DNA from: an uncultured Porphyromonadaceae bacterium
GTDB lineage: Bacteria; Bacteroidota; Bacteroidia; Bacteroidales; Muribaculaceae
NCBI GenBank assembly: GCA_947073495.1
Contig: CAMTMX010000011.1
Span: 1-50,346, forward strand
Length of the DNA: 50,346 nucleotides
Direction of reading: 5' to 3'
Shown here: positions 33,166 to 41,759 of the stretch, one piece after another
Numbering within the stretch: position 1 is the first letter of the stretch
How the letters are laid out: each line of letters starts with the position of its first letter
Position numbers and translations under genes: made by a program
The notes under the pieces: generated by a model
What the model was told of the DNA's origin: nothing
The model's database searches: none
What the model saw: the letters and a program-made list of their open reading frames with translations, nothing else

Positions 33166-36093
33166 ATGAAAACGATTTGTTTCAGAAACTTTTTACCGGT
33201 TTTAATTGCTATCGTAGCCTTTCTTGTCGCACCGCAAATTCAGGCACAATCCAAAATAACAGTATCCGGCAATATTTATAATGGAGTGACTTCTAAAAGA
33301 CAGACCGGTGCAACCGTTGAAATCCTGTCGTCAGACAGTATAACTGTAGAATCGCAGCGACTTGAAGGTAAGAATTATGTTTTTGACGAATCCTCAAATA
33401 CTGTGAGGGAAGAGGAAAACAGCTATTATCGTATTGCCATTCCTAAAGTTGAGGGAGATTATTTTATAAAGGTATCGTTGGATGGTTATCAGACAGTTTA
33501 TAAACCGGTATCTTTAAAAAATCTCGGCTCACGACAGTCTGAATATGAAGTGCCCAATATCTATCTGCGACCGGAAGCGAAGGTCAACGACCTCGGAGAA
33601 GTAGTAGTGAAGGCAAGTAAGGTCAAATTCTATAATAAGGGGGACACAATCGTCTATAATGCCGATGCATTCCAACTTCCCGAAGGGTCAATGCTTGATG
33701 CTCTCGTAAAACAATTGCCCGGAGTGGAAATCAAAGACGGTGGTGCCATATATGTCAACGGAAGATATGTGGAGTCGTTGTTGCTCAACGGCAAGGATTT
33801 CTTCAACGGCAATAATGAGGTTATGCTCGATAATCTTGGAGCCTATCTTGTGAAGGATATCCAGGTGTATGAAAAGGGAGGTAACCTGAGTGAAATGATG
33901 GGAAAGAAGCTTATCGACGACACTCAGTATGTGATGGATGTTAAGATCAAAAAAGACTATATGGCAGGAAATCTACTGAACCTAATCGGTTCGGGAGGTA
34001 CAAGTTCAAGGTATCTCGGCAAGATTTTCGGAATGCATTATACAAATAATTCCAGAGTGGCGCTCTACGGCAATGTCAACAATCTTAACGACTCAGATAA
34101 ACCTAACGACGGAAGAGGGTATCAAATGTATTCGGGAGGACAACAGGGAGGACTTACCGACACCTACCGCGGCGGCATAGATTATTTTGCCGACAATCCG
34201 CTCCACACCTGGGAATTGAGCGGCAATGCCGACTTTTCATTTAATAAAAACACCAATGACAGGGATAATTACGTGACCACATTCCTTCCTGCCGGAAATA
34301 TCTATGATTATTCGTTTTACCGCCCTGTAAGGAAAAATCTTGGTGTCTCCACAAGTCATAAGATAAGAGTGAAGAAAGATATGTGGGAACTTGACATCAA
34401 TCCCTCCTTCCATTACAATCATGACAAGAATGAATCGAAAAATACAGCCGCTTCATTCAAGACTGAGATCGACGGAATCTCTTCCGATATGATTGCGGAT
34501 ATGTTCAACAAGAATAACGAGCAGGCGATAGGGTCGCTTGTAAACCGCAACATGACTAAAGATTCGGGATTGTATCACGGGATCAATGCAAATCTCTTTA
34601 CTGAATTTTTTTATAAGATAAAGAAATCGAGCGATCTGTCGTCGATATGGGTTTCTGCAAATTTTAAAGATTACCGTAATGACCGCGACAACTTCAGAGA
34701 TATCGTCTATGGAGATAACCCCACGATTAAAAATCTTCAAAAGCAGATGTATGACGAGGTGCCGAACAAGAATTTCAATCTTAATGTAGGAACAAAGTAT
34801 TATTTCAATATTAAAAACGGCACGACCGGCTTCCTCTATAATTACAATCATGAGGAGGAGAGGAAGCGTTCGGAACTGTATCTCCTCGAGGCGAGGGTGC
34901 AGACCGGAGACATTTCATTCGATTTCGACGGTATGGAGCCGGTGTTTGATCCCGGCAACAGCTATACGAGCCGACTTATTCAGAATTATCATCAGATAAG
35001 ACCTTTCTATACCCAGGGGTATACACTCGGCAAAGGTAGCCTTGACATAAAGATATCTCCTGAAATCAGTTTTTATAACCGACATCTTGACTATCATCGA
35101 GGCGACATTGACGTTTCTCCCAAGAAAAGAGAAGTGACATTAAGGATTATGGACACCTTCCTGAGATGGATGACAAGCGATTATAAATGGCATATCATGG
35201 CTGGTTATGACAGGACTCCAAGTCTTGCGTCGCTTGTGGATATGGTAGACATGAAAGACACGTCTGACCCCCTTAATATAATGGAAGGAAACCCCGATCT
35301 GAAAAATTCAATAAACAACAAGGTTTATATGTATATAAATAATTCGAGGCAGAGGGGAATTTCACAGGCTTTGAATTTTTCTTACGGATGGACAGAAAAT
35401 GATCTTGTGAGAGGTTACAGATATGATTCCGAATCCGGAGTGAGGACATATAAGACTTATAATGTGTCGGGCAATAACAATTTGAATCTTTCGTATATGT
35501 TGTATGGGAGGTTGCCCGGAGTCATGAATAAATTCATATTGAATAGCTCGACTGCTTTCACTAATTCTGTTTATGCCAATATGATCGGTGAAAATTCTGA
35601 GCCGGTGAAACAGAAGGTGAGAAATACCGGAGTAAGCGAAACTATGAATTTTATTTATGACACGGATAAGATTACTGTTGGCCCGAATGTATATGTCTAT
35701 TACAGGCATACAAAATCTGCGGCAGAGATGTTTGATTCTTTCAATGCCTTCGATTTTTCTTATGGTTTGACCGGTAATTTCAGAAGTGACAAAGGGTTCG
35801 GCATCGGTACTGAGATAACGATGAATTCACGCCGAGGGTATTCTCAAAGCGAAATGAACGACAACGTGCTTCTCTGGAATGCATGGGGGAGCTATTCCAT
35901 GCTTAAGGGGGCTCTGTTGTTCAGGATCAAGGCAAACGATATCCTTGCCCAGACAAAGGGAATTTCCTACAGTGTCAACGCACAGGGGCGCACGGAGACA
36001 AGATATCAGACTCTTCCGAGATACGTGACGCTGACTGTGGAATATAAATTTGATTTTCGTCCGAAGAGGGAGAGACGGCAAAACAATAACTGA
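33166..36093 (+). CDS. Outer-membrane beta-barrel protein of the TonB-receptor type (divergent from blaI)
   Basis: A 975-residue outer-membrane protein. I choose the ATG at 33166 (MKTICFRNFLPVLIAIVAFLVAPQIQAQ), a good signal peptide. A beta-sandwich domain (ITVSGNIYNGVTSKRQTGATVEIL) follows, then VNDLGEVVVKASKVKFYNKGDTIVYNADAF, a plug (LDALVKQLPGVEIKDGGAIYVNGRYVESLLLNG) and a barrel ending TLTVEYKFDFRPKRE. It shares the GDTIVY and LPGVE signature with the barrel at 27274, so both belong to one family. Its stop TGA overlaps the yigZ ATG, which links their translation. Confidence 0.9.
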   Translation: MKTICFRNFLPVLIAIVAFLVAPQIQAQSKITVSGNIYNGVTSKRQTGATVEILSSDSITVESQRLEGKNYVFDESSNTVREEENSYYRIAIPKVEGDYFIKVSLDGYQTVYKPVSLKNLGSRQSEYEVPNIYLRPEAKVNDLGEVVVKASKVKFYNKGDTIVYNADAFQLPEGSMLDALVKQLPGVEIKDGGAIYVNGRYVESLLLNGKDFFNGNNEVMLDNLGAYLVKDIQVYEKGGNLSEMMGKKLIDDTQYVMDVKIKKDYMAGNLLNLIGSGGTSSRYLGKIFGMHYTNNSRVALYGNVNNLNDSDKPNDGRGYQMYSGGQQGGLTDTYRGGIDYFADNPLHTWELSGNADFSFNKNTNDRDNYVTTFLPAGNIYDYSFYRPVRKNLGVSTSHKIRVKKDMWELDINPSFHYNHDKNESKNTAASFKTEIDGISSDMIADMFNKNNEQAIGSLVNRNMTKDSGLYHGINANLFTEFFYKIKKSSDLSSIWVSANFKDYRNDRDNFRDIVYGDNPTIKNLQKQMYDEVPNKNFNLNVGTKYYFNIKNGTTGFLYNYNHEEERKRSELYLLEARVQTGDISFDFDGMEPVFDPGNSYTSRLIQNYHQIRPFYTQGYTLGKGSLDIKISPEISFYNRHLDYHRGDIDVSPKKREVTLRIMDTFLRWMTSDYKWHIMAGYDRTPSLASLVDMVDMKDTSDPLNIMEGNPDLKNSINNKVYMYINNSRQRGISQALNFSYGWTENDLVRGYRYDSESGVRTYKTYNVSGNNNLNLSYMLYGRLPGVMNKFILNSSTAFTNSVYANMIGENSEPVKQKVRNTGVSETMNFIYDTDKITVGPNVYVYYRHTKSAAEMFDSFNAFDFSYGLTGNFRSDKGFGIGTEITMNSRRGYSQSEMNDNVLLWNAWGSYSMLKGALLFRIKANDILAQTKGISYSVNAQGRTETRYQTLPRYVTLTVEYKFDFRPKRERRQNNN

Positions 36094-36689
36094 TGAGTGA
36101 TCTGTATTATACCATAGAGAGAGAGGGGGAGGCTCAGTTCCGAGAGAAGATGAGCCGCTTCATATCGTTTGCCAGAAAAGTGACGGACGCTGATGAGGCG
36201 CGAGCCATTGTGAAAGAATACCAGAATGAATATCATGACTCACGCCATGTATGCTGGGCTTATATGATAGGGCCGGAGAGAAAGGAATGGCAACTTAATG
36301 ACAATGGCGAACCTTCAGGCACGGCAGGCAAGCCGATCTTGGGGCAGATCAACAGCAGGGAACTTACAAATGTTTTGGTGGTGGTGGTGCGCTATTTCGG
36401 AGGGATCAAGTTGGGTACTCCGGGATTGATAGCCGCCTACAGGGAGGCAGCCAGACTGGCTCTTGAAGATGCAGGCAGAAAAGAGATGCATCAGATGGAA
36501 ACAATAACTGTGACGTTCCCATATATGGCAGCCGATGGTGTCATGCGTATTGTGAAAGGAAATGAGATTGAAGTGATCAACCGCACTTTCGACAACACAT
36601 GTAGCATGACCTTGCAGTTCAGGAGCGACCATGCAGAAGAGATCAAGGGTCGGCTGCTGTCAGTTGATGGAGTGACCATCGGAGAGTAG
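36093..36689 (+). CDS. yigZ: YigZ/IMPACT-family protein
   Basis: A 198-residue cytoplasmic protein of the IMPACT/YigZ family, whose role is linked to translation or RNA in other bacteria but not settled. Hallmarks are SRHVCWAYMIG, NDNGEPSGTAGKPIL, and VVVVRYFGGIKLGTPGLIAAYREAA, followed by the smaller C-terminal domain (about 130-198). The ATG overlaps the stop of the barrel gene (TGATG), so it is co-transcribed. Its 3' end overlaps the convergent HAD gene by 30 bp. Confidence 0.94.
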   Translation: MSDLYYTIEREGEAQFREKMSRFISFARKVTDADEARAIVKEYQNEYHDSRHVCWAYMIGPERKEWQLNDNGEPSGTAGKPILGQINSRELTNVLVVVVRYFGGIKLGTPGLIAAYREAARLALEDAGRKEMHQMETITVTFPYMAADGVMRIVKGNEIEVINRTFDNTCSMTLQFRSDHAEEIKGRLLSVDGVTIGE

Positions 36690-37433
36690 TTTTTCCACTT
36701 CCTCCATGTTTTGCGCGCTTCCCAGGTAACGGTCAGGATCGATACCCTTTGCTTTCAGACCATCGGGTGTATAAGGAAATTGTTTGTTTGAGGGATTATA
36801 CCATATCGCTTTCCATCCTGCGAGAAGTGCGCCGATGATGTCAGTATCGGGGTTGTCTCCCACCATGACCGGGATTCCTGTGGCGCCGGTTTCGGATATA
36901 GCGTAATCAAACAATCTCGGGTCAGGCTTCTGAATGCCGATTTCATCGCTTACGATCACACGGGAGACATATTTCCATAATCCCGAACTGTTAAGTTTTC
37001 GATATTGAGTGTCGGCAAATCCGTTGGAGATTATCCCGATCATTTTTGATTTGACAAGTTTTTCAAGCAGAGGGATCACCCCGTCGGGCGTGTGGGGAAA
37101 TGTTGCAAGTTTAGATAGGTATGCATCATTTATCGTTGCGCATTCTGAGGGGGGATTACCGTAAGACGTGTCGGGGAACAGGGTTGCTCTCCAACGTTCG
37201 GTTTTAATGAAATCGGACGAGACGTTTCCTTTCGCGAATTCTTCCCACATTTTAGAGTTGTGAATGTGGTAAACTTCCAAAAAGCGGGAGTAAGAAGGGA
37301 ATTTATCACGAACCACGGCATATTCATTGTATATATATTCCAGACTTCGCAATGAATTGGCAGCGAAATCCCAGAGGGTGTCATCAAGATCGAAGAAAAT
37401 CCATAGAGGACGTTTGAAAGTGTGAAAATCCAT
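36660..37433 (-). CDS. HAD-family nucleotidase (YjjG-like)
   Basis: A 257-residue HAD phosphatase. Motif I is FFDLDDTLWDF (Asp15 and Asp17), motif II is IISNGF, motif III is around IQKPDPRLF, and motif IV is VGDNPDTDIIGA. DTLWDF plus a helical cap resembles YjjG, which removes phosphate from non-canonical pyrimidine nucleotides; the substrate here is inferred. The 3' ends of this gene and yigZ overlap by 30 bp on opposite strands, so each transcript runs antisense into the other's end. A -7 element (TAATTTTG, 37472-37465) stands 32 bp ahead of the ATG. Confidence 0.9.
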   Translation of the reverse strand: MDFHTFKRPLWIFFDLDDTLWDFAANSLRSLEYIYNEYAVVRDKFPSYSRFLEVYHIHNSKMWEEFAKGNVSSDFIKTERWRATLFPDTSYGNPPSECATINDAYLSKLATFPHTPDGVIPLLEKLVKSKMIGIISNGFADTQYRKLNSSGLWKYVSRVIVSDEIGIQKPDPRLFDYAISETGATGIPVMVGDNPDTDIIGALLAGWKAIWYNPSNKQFPYTPDGLKAKGIDPDRYLGSAQNMEEVEKLLSDGHSIN

Positions 37434-37464
37434 GATAATAGGGAATAAGAATTGATTTCCGGGA

Positions 37465-37472
37465 CAAAATTA
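37465..37472 (-). promoter_or_regulatory. -7 element of the HAD phosphatase gene
   Basis: Minus-strand TAATTTTG; no -33 TTTG within the usual distance. Confidence 0.4.
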
Positions 37473-37502
37473 GGTAAAAAAACCGGTTTTTTAAGTGCAA
37501 CC

Positions 37503-37534
37503 TTTTACGGAATGAAAAAAAATTACGATATTTG
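37503..37534 (+). promoter_or_regulatory. Probable promoter of the HU/COX24-like pair
   Basis: TTTT (37503-37506), a 20-bp spacer, then GATATTTG (37527-37534), one mismatch to TAnnTTTG in each box. Confidence 0.35.
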
Positions 37535-37627
37535 CACTGCAAAACTGGAAACGTGCATAAATGTGGTAGCATTAAGTCCGTTCCGGAGAATAAAACAAGA
37601 CAAAACAACAATACATTTTTACTAAAA

Positions 37628-37903
37628 ATGACAAAAGCTGAGATAGTAACTGAGATTTCTCGCTCCACCGGTCTTGAGAAAGGCGCGGTGCTTGAAGTGG
37701 TTGAGAAATTTATGGAGGTAGTCAAAGACACAATGGCAGGTGACGAAAACGTTTATCTCCGTGGCTTTGGAAGTTTTGTTGTCAAGACAAGAAAAGAGAA
37801 GACAGCACGCAACATCTCAAAAAACACCACAATCATAATTCCTGAGCACAAGGTGCCTACATTCAAACCGTCAAGAGTGTTTCTTGATGAGGTTGAGAAA
37901 TGA
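37628..37903 (+). CDS. HU/IHF-family DNA-binding protein (second copy)
   Basis: A 91-residue HU-like protein, more diverged than the one at 2909. It starts MTKAEIVTEISRSTGLEKGAVLEVVEKFM (37628; the frame continues upstream without a credible start), with the core YLRGFGSFVVKTRKEKTARNISKNTTIIIPEH and basic end PTFKPSRVF. The Pro of the DNA-intercalating arm is replaced in the usual RNP(Q/K)T position by ISKNTT, as in the Bacteroidetes HU paralogue that precedes RNase G. It is followed 58 bp later by the tiny basic protein, before a shared terminator. Confidence 0.93.
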   Translation: MTKAEIVTEISRSTGLEKGAVLEVVEKFMEVVKDTMAGDENVYLRGFGSFVVKTRKEKTARNISKNTTIIIPEHKVPTFKPSRVFLDEVEK

Positions 37904-37961
37904 GGATTTATGATATAATCGTGATCAAACAATTTTATAATTAACTAAAATATTAACCAGT

Positions 37962-38051
37962 ATGCCAAGCGGAAAGAAAAGAAAAGGCCACAAGATGGCT
38001 ACCCACAAACGCAAAAAAAGACTGAGAAAGAATCGTCATAAGAAGAAATAA
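37962..38051 (+). CDS. AURKAIP1/COX24-type mini-protein (29 residues, very basic)
   Basis: Hand translation gives MPSGKKRKGHKMATHKRKKR followed by LRKNRHKKK and a stop: 29 residues, more than half Lys/Arg. The KMATHKRKKRLRKNRHK core matches the AURKAIP1/COX24 (mS38-like) domain found as small conserved proteins in Bacteroidota. The eukaryotic counterpart is a mitochondrial ribosomal protein, so binding to the ribosome is the likely role. It is an inference, not seen. It sits in a conserved-looking place between HU and RNase G and is easily missed because of its size. Confidence 0.85.
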   Translation: MPSGKKRKGHKMATHKRKKRLRKNRHKKK

Positions 38052-38100
38052 ACTGACGGCAAGTCAGGATATTTTTCCGGAAAAACGATTCAACAGTCGT

Positions 38101-38156
38101 AGAACAAACCTATGGGTGAAGAAAAAGCTTCACCCATAATAAGTTTGTTCTTTTTT
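38101..38156 (+). terminator. Terminator after the COX24-like gene
   Basis: Outer stem AGAACAAAC/GTTTGTTCT and inner stem TATGGGTGAAG/CTTCACCCATA, separated by small bulges, are followed by TTTTTT. Confidence 0.85.
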
Positions 38157-38232
38157 ATTTTACACATCCTCCCGGGTTCTGTTTTGCGTTTCGGAATAAA
38201 AACCGCGGGAAGGATTATCATTCTAAATACAG

Positions 38233-39861
38233 ATGAAAAGCGAATTAGTAGTAGACGTACAACAAAAAGAGATTTCAATCGCACTGCTTGAAGACTCGCG
38301 TCTTGTTTCACTACAGAAGGAAAGCCGCAACATCGCATATGCTGTAGGCGACCTTTATCTTGCGAAAGTGAAAAAGATTATGCCCGGTCTGAACGCTGCG
38401 TTTCTCGATGTGGGCTACGACAAAGATGCTTTTCTTCATTATCTTGACCTGGGTCCGCAGTTCAGCTCATACTCCAAGTTCCTCCAGGAGGCAATGGCTG
38501 ACAAGAAAAAGGTGCCCAATATCTCAAAGTTCAAATTCGAGCCCGACATTCCGAAGCAGGGCACAATCCAGAATGTTTTGCAGCCCGGGCAACAGCTCCT
38601 GGTGCAGATTGCTAAAGAACCGATCTCTTCTAAAGGTCCGCGTCTCACAACAGAGATCTCTTTCACCGGACGCTTCATGGTTCTTATGCCTTTCGGCGAC
38701 AAGATTTCAATCTCACAAAAGATAAAATCTACGGAGGAGAAGATACGCTTGCGCCAACTTATAGGGAGTATAAAGCCCAAAGGATTTAGTGTGATTGTGC
38801 GCACATCGGCAGAAAATAAACGCGTGGCTGAACTCAACAACGAGATGAAAACTCTGGTGAAATGTTGGGAAGATTCCATCGCAAAGATGCAACGAAGCCA
38901 GCCGCCGATGCTGATCTATGAGGAAGATTCGAGGGCTGTGAGTGTGATCAGAGACATCTTCAGTCCGAATTTTGAGAATATCTATGTCAACGAGGAGGAG
39001 ACTTTCTCCCAGATTCAGAATTATGTAGCGCTGATTGCTCCCGACAATAAGGACATTGTAAAATTTTACAATAAAGAAGTCCCTATTTTCGATAATTTCA
39101 ATATCACGCGTCAGATAAAGAGCTCATTCGGCAAAACAGTGTCGTTCAAGAGCGGCGCCTATATCATAATTGAGCATACGGAAGCGCTTCATGTGATCGA
39201 TGTCAACTCAGGCAACCGCAGCAAGGCGAGTCCCGACCAGGAGTCGAACGCATTGGATGTGAATCTTAAAGCTGCAGATGAAATCGCCCGCCAGCTTCGC
39301 CTTCGCGACATGGGGGGCATCATCGTAATCGACTTCATCGATATGAACAAGGCAGAGCATCGTCAAGCTTTGTATGACCACATGAGGGAGATCATGGCAA
39401 ACGATCGCGCCCGACACAACATTCTCCCGTTGAGTAAATTCGGACTCATGCAGATCACACGTCAGCGAGTTCGTCCCGCACTCGATATCACTACGAGCGA
39501 AACGTGCCCCTCATGTTTTGGAAAGGGGGAGATTCAGCCTTCGCTTCTGTTTACCGACAAATTGGGTGAGAAACTGGATTATCTTGTTAATAATCTTCAG
39601 GTCAAGAAGTTCACAATGTATGTGCATCCTTATGTAGATGCCTACATCAAGAAAGGGATGTTTTCCCTTTATGGCAAATGGCGCAGGAAGTATGGCAGGA
39701 GTTTCAAGATTCTTGCAGATGAATCTCTCGCCTATTTGCAGTATAAGGTGTTTGACGATCAAAAGAAAGAAGTCGATGTCAAGGAGGAAAGCGACTTCAA
39801 CAGTAATCAGTCGAAGACACATGCCCGTCAGAAGAGCGGCGTAAATGAAGAAAAGGATTAA
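38233..39861 (+). CDS. rng: Ribonuclease E/G-family endoribonuclease
   Basis: Processes rRNA and degrades mRNA in the cytoplasm, preferring 5'-monophosphate ends. The 542-residue protein has the S1-like fold near the start (GDLYLAKVKKIMPGLNAAFLDVGYDKDAFLH), the 5'-sensor/RNase H-like region (KGPRLTTEISFTGRFMVLMP), the catalytic metal residues in HVIDVNSGN and IVIDFIDM, and the zinc-link CPSCFGKG. It lacks the long degradosome tail of RNase E, so RNase G is the better name. Length fits. The start at 38233 is the first ATG after the terminator; a short charged tail follows the core. Confidence 0.95.
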   Translation: MKSELVVDVQQKEISIALLEDSRLVSLQKESRNIAYAVGDLYLAKVKKIMPGLNAAFLDVGYDKDAFLHYLDLGPQFSSYSKFLQEAMADKKKVPNISKFKFEPDIPKQGTIQNVLQPGQQLLVQIAKEPISSKGPRLTTEISFTGRFMVLMPFGDKISISQKIKSTEEKIRLRQLIGSIKPKGFSVIVRTSAENKRVAELNNEMKTLVKCWEDSIAKMQRSQPPMLIYEEDSRAVSVIRDIFSPNFENIYVNEEETFSQIQNYVALIAPDNKDIVKFYNKEVPIFDNFNITRQIKSSFGKTVSFKSGAYIIIEHTEALHVIDVNSGNRSKASPDQESNALDVNLKAADEIARQLRLRDMGGIIVIDFIDMNKAEHRQALYDHMREIMANDRARHNILPLSKFGLMQITRQRVRPALDITTSETCPSCFGKGEIQPSLLFTDKLGEKLDYLVNNLQVKKFTMYVHPYVDAYIKKGMFSLYGKWRRKYGRSFKILADESLAYLQYKVFDDQKKEVDVKEESDFNSNQSKTHARQKSGVNEEKD

Positions 39862-39920
39862 GAGTATGTAATACTCAAGTCAGCCCAAGGCTGTGGCGGC
39901 AATCCCCGCCGGTATAGTTT

Positions 39921-39955
39921 AAAAAACAGGGATGCGGTAAGCATCCCTGTTTTTT
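39921..39955. terminator. Bidirectional terminator of rng and the AAA-ATPase gene
   Basis: A 15-bp stem (AAAAAACAGGGATGC, complement at 39941-39955) with loop GGTAA and T/A-rich flanks. It lies one base from the stop codon of the convergent gene. Confidence 0.85.
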
Positions 39956-39956
39956 G

Positions 39957-41513
39957 TTATCGTCTGATTTCCCAATCATCAAGGGTGCGGGATTCAGTGG
40001 AGAAGTTCGCACCAATTTTTATTATTTCCCTTTCATCGATAGAAAAAGGTAGACTATATTGTATATCTTCAATTTGGGCAATTGCAATATCAGGATTTGA
40101 ATTTACTTTTATCTCGATGATATAAATAAAACAATTGGTCTTAATCAATACATCGATACGACCTTTGGAGGTGTGGTATTCAACTTTGACATGTAGCCCG
40201 ATAAGCATGAACAGCAGATAGAGTGCATTTTGGAAATTTATTTCCTTTTCCATTTGCATTTCGTAAGGAATTGCAGCAAAAAGTGTTTGTATCCTTATCA
40301 TGAATGCTTCAGCATTCCCTCCGTTTATTTCTTTGATAAAATGTCGGATAGAGAATTGCGTGCTGTCTTTGTCAAGACCGGTGTAATGAGGCACCAAAGA
40401 TGATATGAAACCATCTTTAACTTCCCTGTTAGGGTATCCGAGGGTATAGACATTATATTCCGGATCATACTTTTTTATCGAGAGATAACCGCTTTGGTAT
40501 AACACCGGAATTGGATCATTGGCTGCAGCATCAATACCATACATACGGCTTCCTTCACATTCAGTTCCGTCTACTTTTGAGAGTTCATATCGCCGGTTCT
40601 GCATCAAATTTATAAGAAAGGTAGGTGTCCCGGTATAGAACCAGAATGGTTCTATTTTCTTTTTGTCGAAGCAACATAAGATACTGTGCGGATTATAAAT
40701 GTCGGGACAATTCTCAGAAAAATGGTATCCATCATAGTTTTCTTTCAGTTTCCGGAATGTTTCCTTGTATGATATCTCTCTGGCTTGAGCCAACAGATTT
40801 ATACTTACTTTAAAGTTTTCAGCGAGTTCCTTCTCTGTTATTCCGCATATCGAAGCGAATCTGTCATCAAGTGAAATGTCTAAGAGATTATTAAGCCCGG
40901 AGAAAATATTCAAATGTGCAAATTTTGTAACCCCTGTCAATAAACAGAATTTTAGATGTTCGTCGGTAGATTTCAATACAGAGTAGAAACCTCTCAGCTT
41001 GTCACGGTGTAAACCGGAGATAGAATCGTCATGTATCGTGTCAAGAATGGGTTTGTCGTATTCATCAATCAACACCACCACTTGTTTACCGGTGAACTCA
41101 TGAGCTGATTTGATCAAAGTGTAGAATCTTCCTGCCAGTGTGGAAGCGGTTTCAACTACGTTATATTGCTTTTCGTATTCTTTCAGTAGCAGGTCAATGC
41201 GCGCATCCAAAGACGAAGAATCTATATAAGATTCCGCATTAAGGTCAAGATGGATAACAGGATATGAATCCCAATCCAAATCAGGATATGTTGAAATATT
41301 CAATCCTTCAAACAATTCTCGTTTCCCTTGAAAGAAAGTTTTGATGGTTGACAGTAATAAACTTTTACCGAAGCGTCGAGGTCGACCTAAGAAATAGTAT
41401 TTGGTCCTGCGAATAAGTTCATAGATAAAACGGGTCTTGTCTACATATACATATCCACCTTTTCGAATTTCTTCGAAATTTTGAACTCCTATTGGGTATC
41501 TTAGATCTGTCAT
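39957..41513 (-). CDS. AAA-ATPase-like / PD-(D/E)XK nuclease-fold protein
   Basis: A 518-residue protein of the abundant Bacteroidetes family that joins an AAA-ATPase-like domain (PF09820 type) to a PD-(D/E)XK nuclease-like domain (PF08011 type). The N-terminus YPIGVQNFEEIRKGGYVYVDKT, Walker A GRPRRFGKS (43-51) and VVLIDEYDKPI (Walker B) are visible. The C-terminus has GRIDVLI and IIEIKV, the D...ExK of the nuclease fold. The function is unproven; the family occurs in many copies per genome and is thought to be linked to mobile or defence DNA. It looks intact and has its own promoter and terminator. Confidence 0.92.
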   Translation of the reverse strand: MTDLRYPIGVQNFEEIRKGGYVYVDKTRFIYELIRRTKYYFLGRPRRFGKSLLLSTIKTFFQGKRELFEGLNISTYPDLDWDSYPVIHLDLNAESYIDSSSLDARIDLLLKEYEKQYNVVETASTLAGRFYTLIKSAHEFTGKQVVVLIDEYDKPILDTIHDDSISGLHRDKLRGFYSVLKSTDEHLKFCLLTGVTKFAHLNIFSGLNNLLDISLDDRFASICGITEKELAENFKVSINLLAQAREISYKETFRKLKENYDGYHFSENCPDIYNPHSILCCFDKKKIEPFWFYTGTPTFLINLMQNRRYELSKVDGTECEGSRMYGIDAAANDPIPVLYQSGYLSIKKYDPEYNVYTLGYPNREVKDGFISSLVPHYTGLDKDSTQFSIRHFIKEINGGNAEAFMIRIQTLFAAIPYEMQMEKEINFQNALYLLFMLIGLHVKVEYHTSKGRIDVLIKTNCFIYIIEIKVNSNPDIAIAQIEDIQYSLPFSIDEREIIKIGANFSTESRTLDDWEIRR

Positions 41514-41535
41514 CGTATTTTGATATATGTTTATG

Positions 41536-41566
41536 CAAATATAAAGAATATTCTTTATATCTGCAA
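41536..41566 (-). promoter_or_regulatory. Promoter of the AAA-ATPase gene
   Basis: Minus-strand TATATTTG (41543-41536) with TTG (41566-41564) 20 bp upstream; the leader is only about 16 nt. Confidence 0.5.
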
Positions 41567-41622
41567 TTTATACATGAGTGCTTTATGAAAGAATTAAATT
41601 CGTATATCGGTGAGAAAATAAA

Positions 41623-41692
41623 GAAAGGTCGATTCACATCGACCTTTCCTTTTAATAATACTTTTAACTAACCTAACATCATGAAACGATTT
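41623..41692 (+). repeat. Hairpin-plus-leader direct repeat, copy A
   Basis: A stem GAAAGGTCGAT/ATCGACCTTTC is followed by CCTTTTAATAATACTTTTAAC...CATCATGAAACGATTT. The same string returns at 44129-44192. After ATGAAACGATTT the two copies diverge. No plus-strand gene ends at this copy, so its terminator-like hairpin has no obvious client. Confidence 0.8.
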
Positions 41693-41759
41693 TCTGTATT
41701 TATAACATTACGGATTGAAAAATGGTTCACAAAAAAATTAAAAAATCTCATTAAATTTT

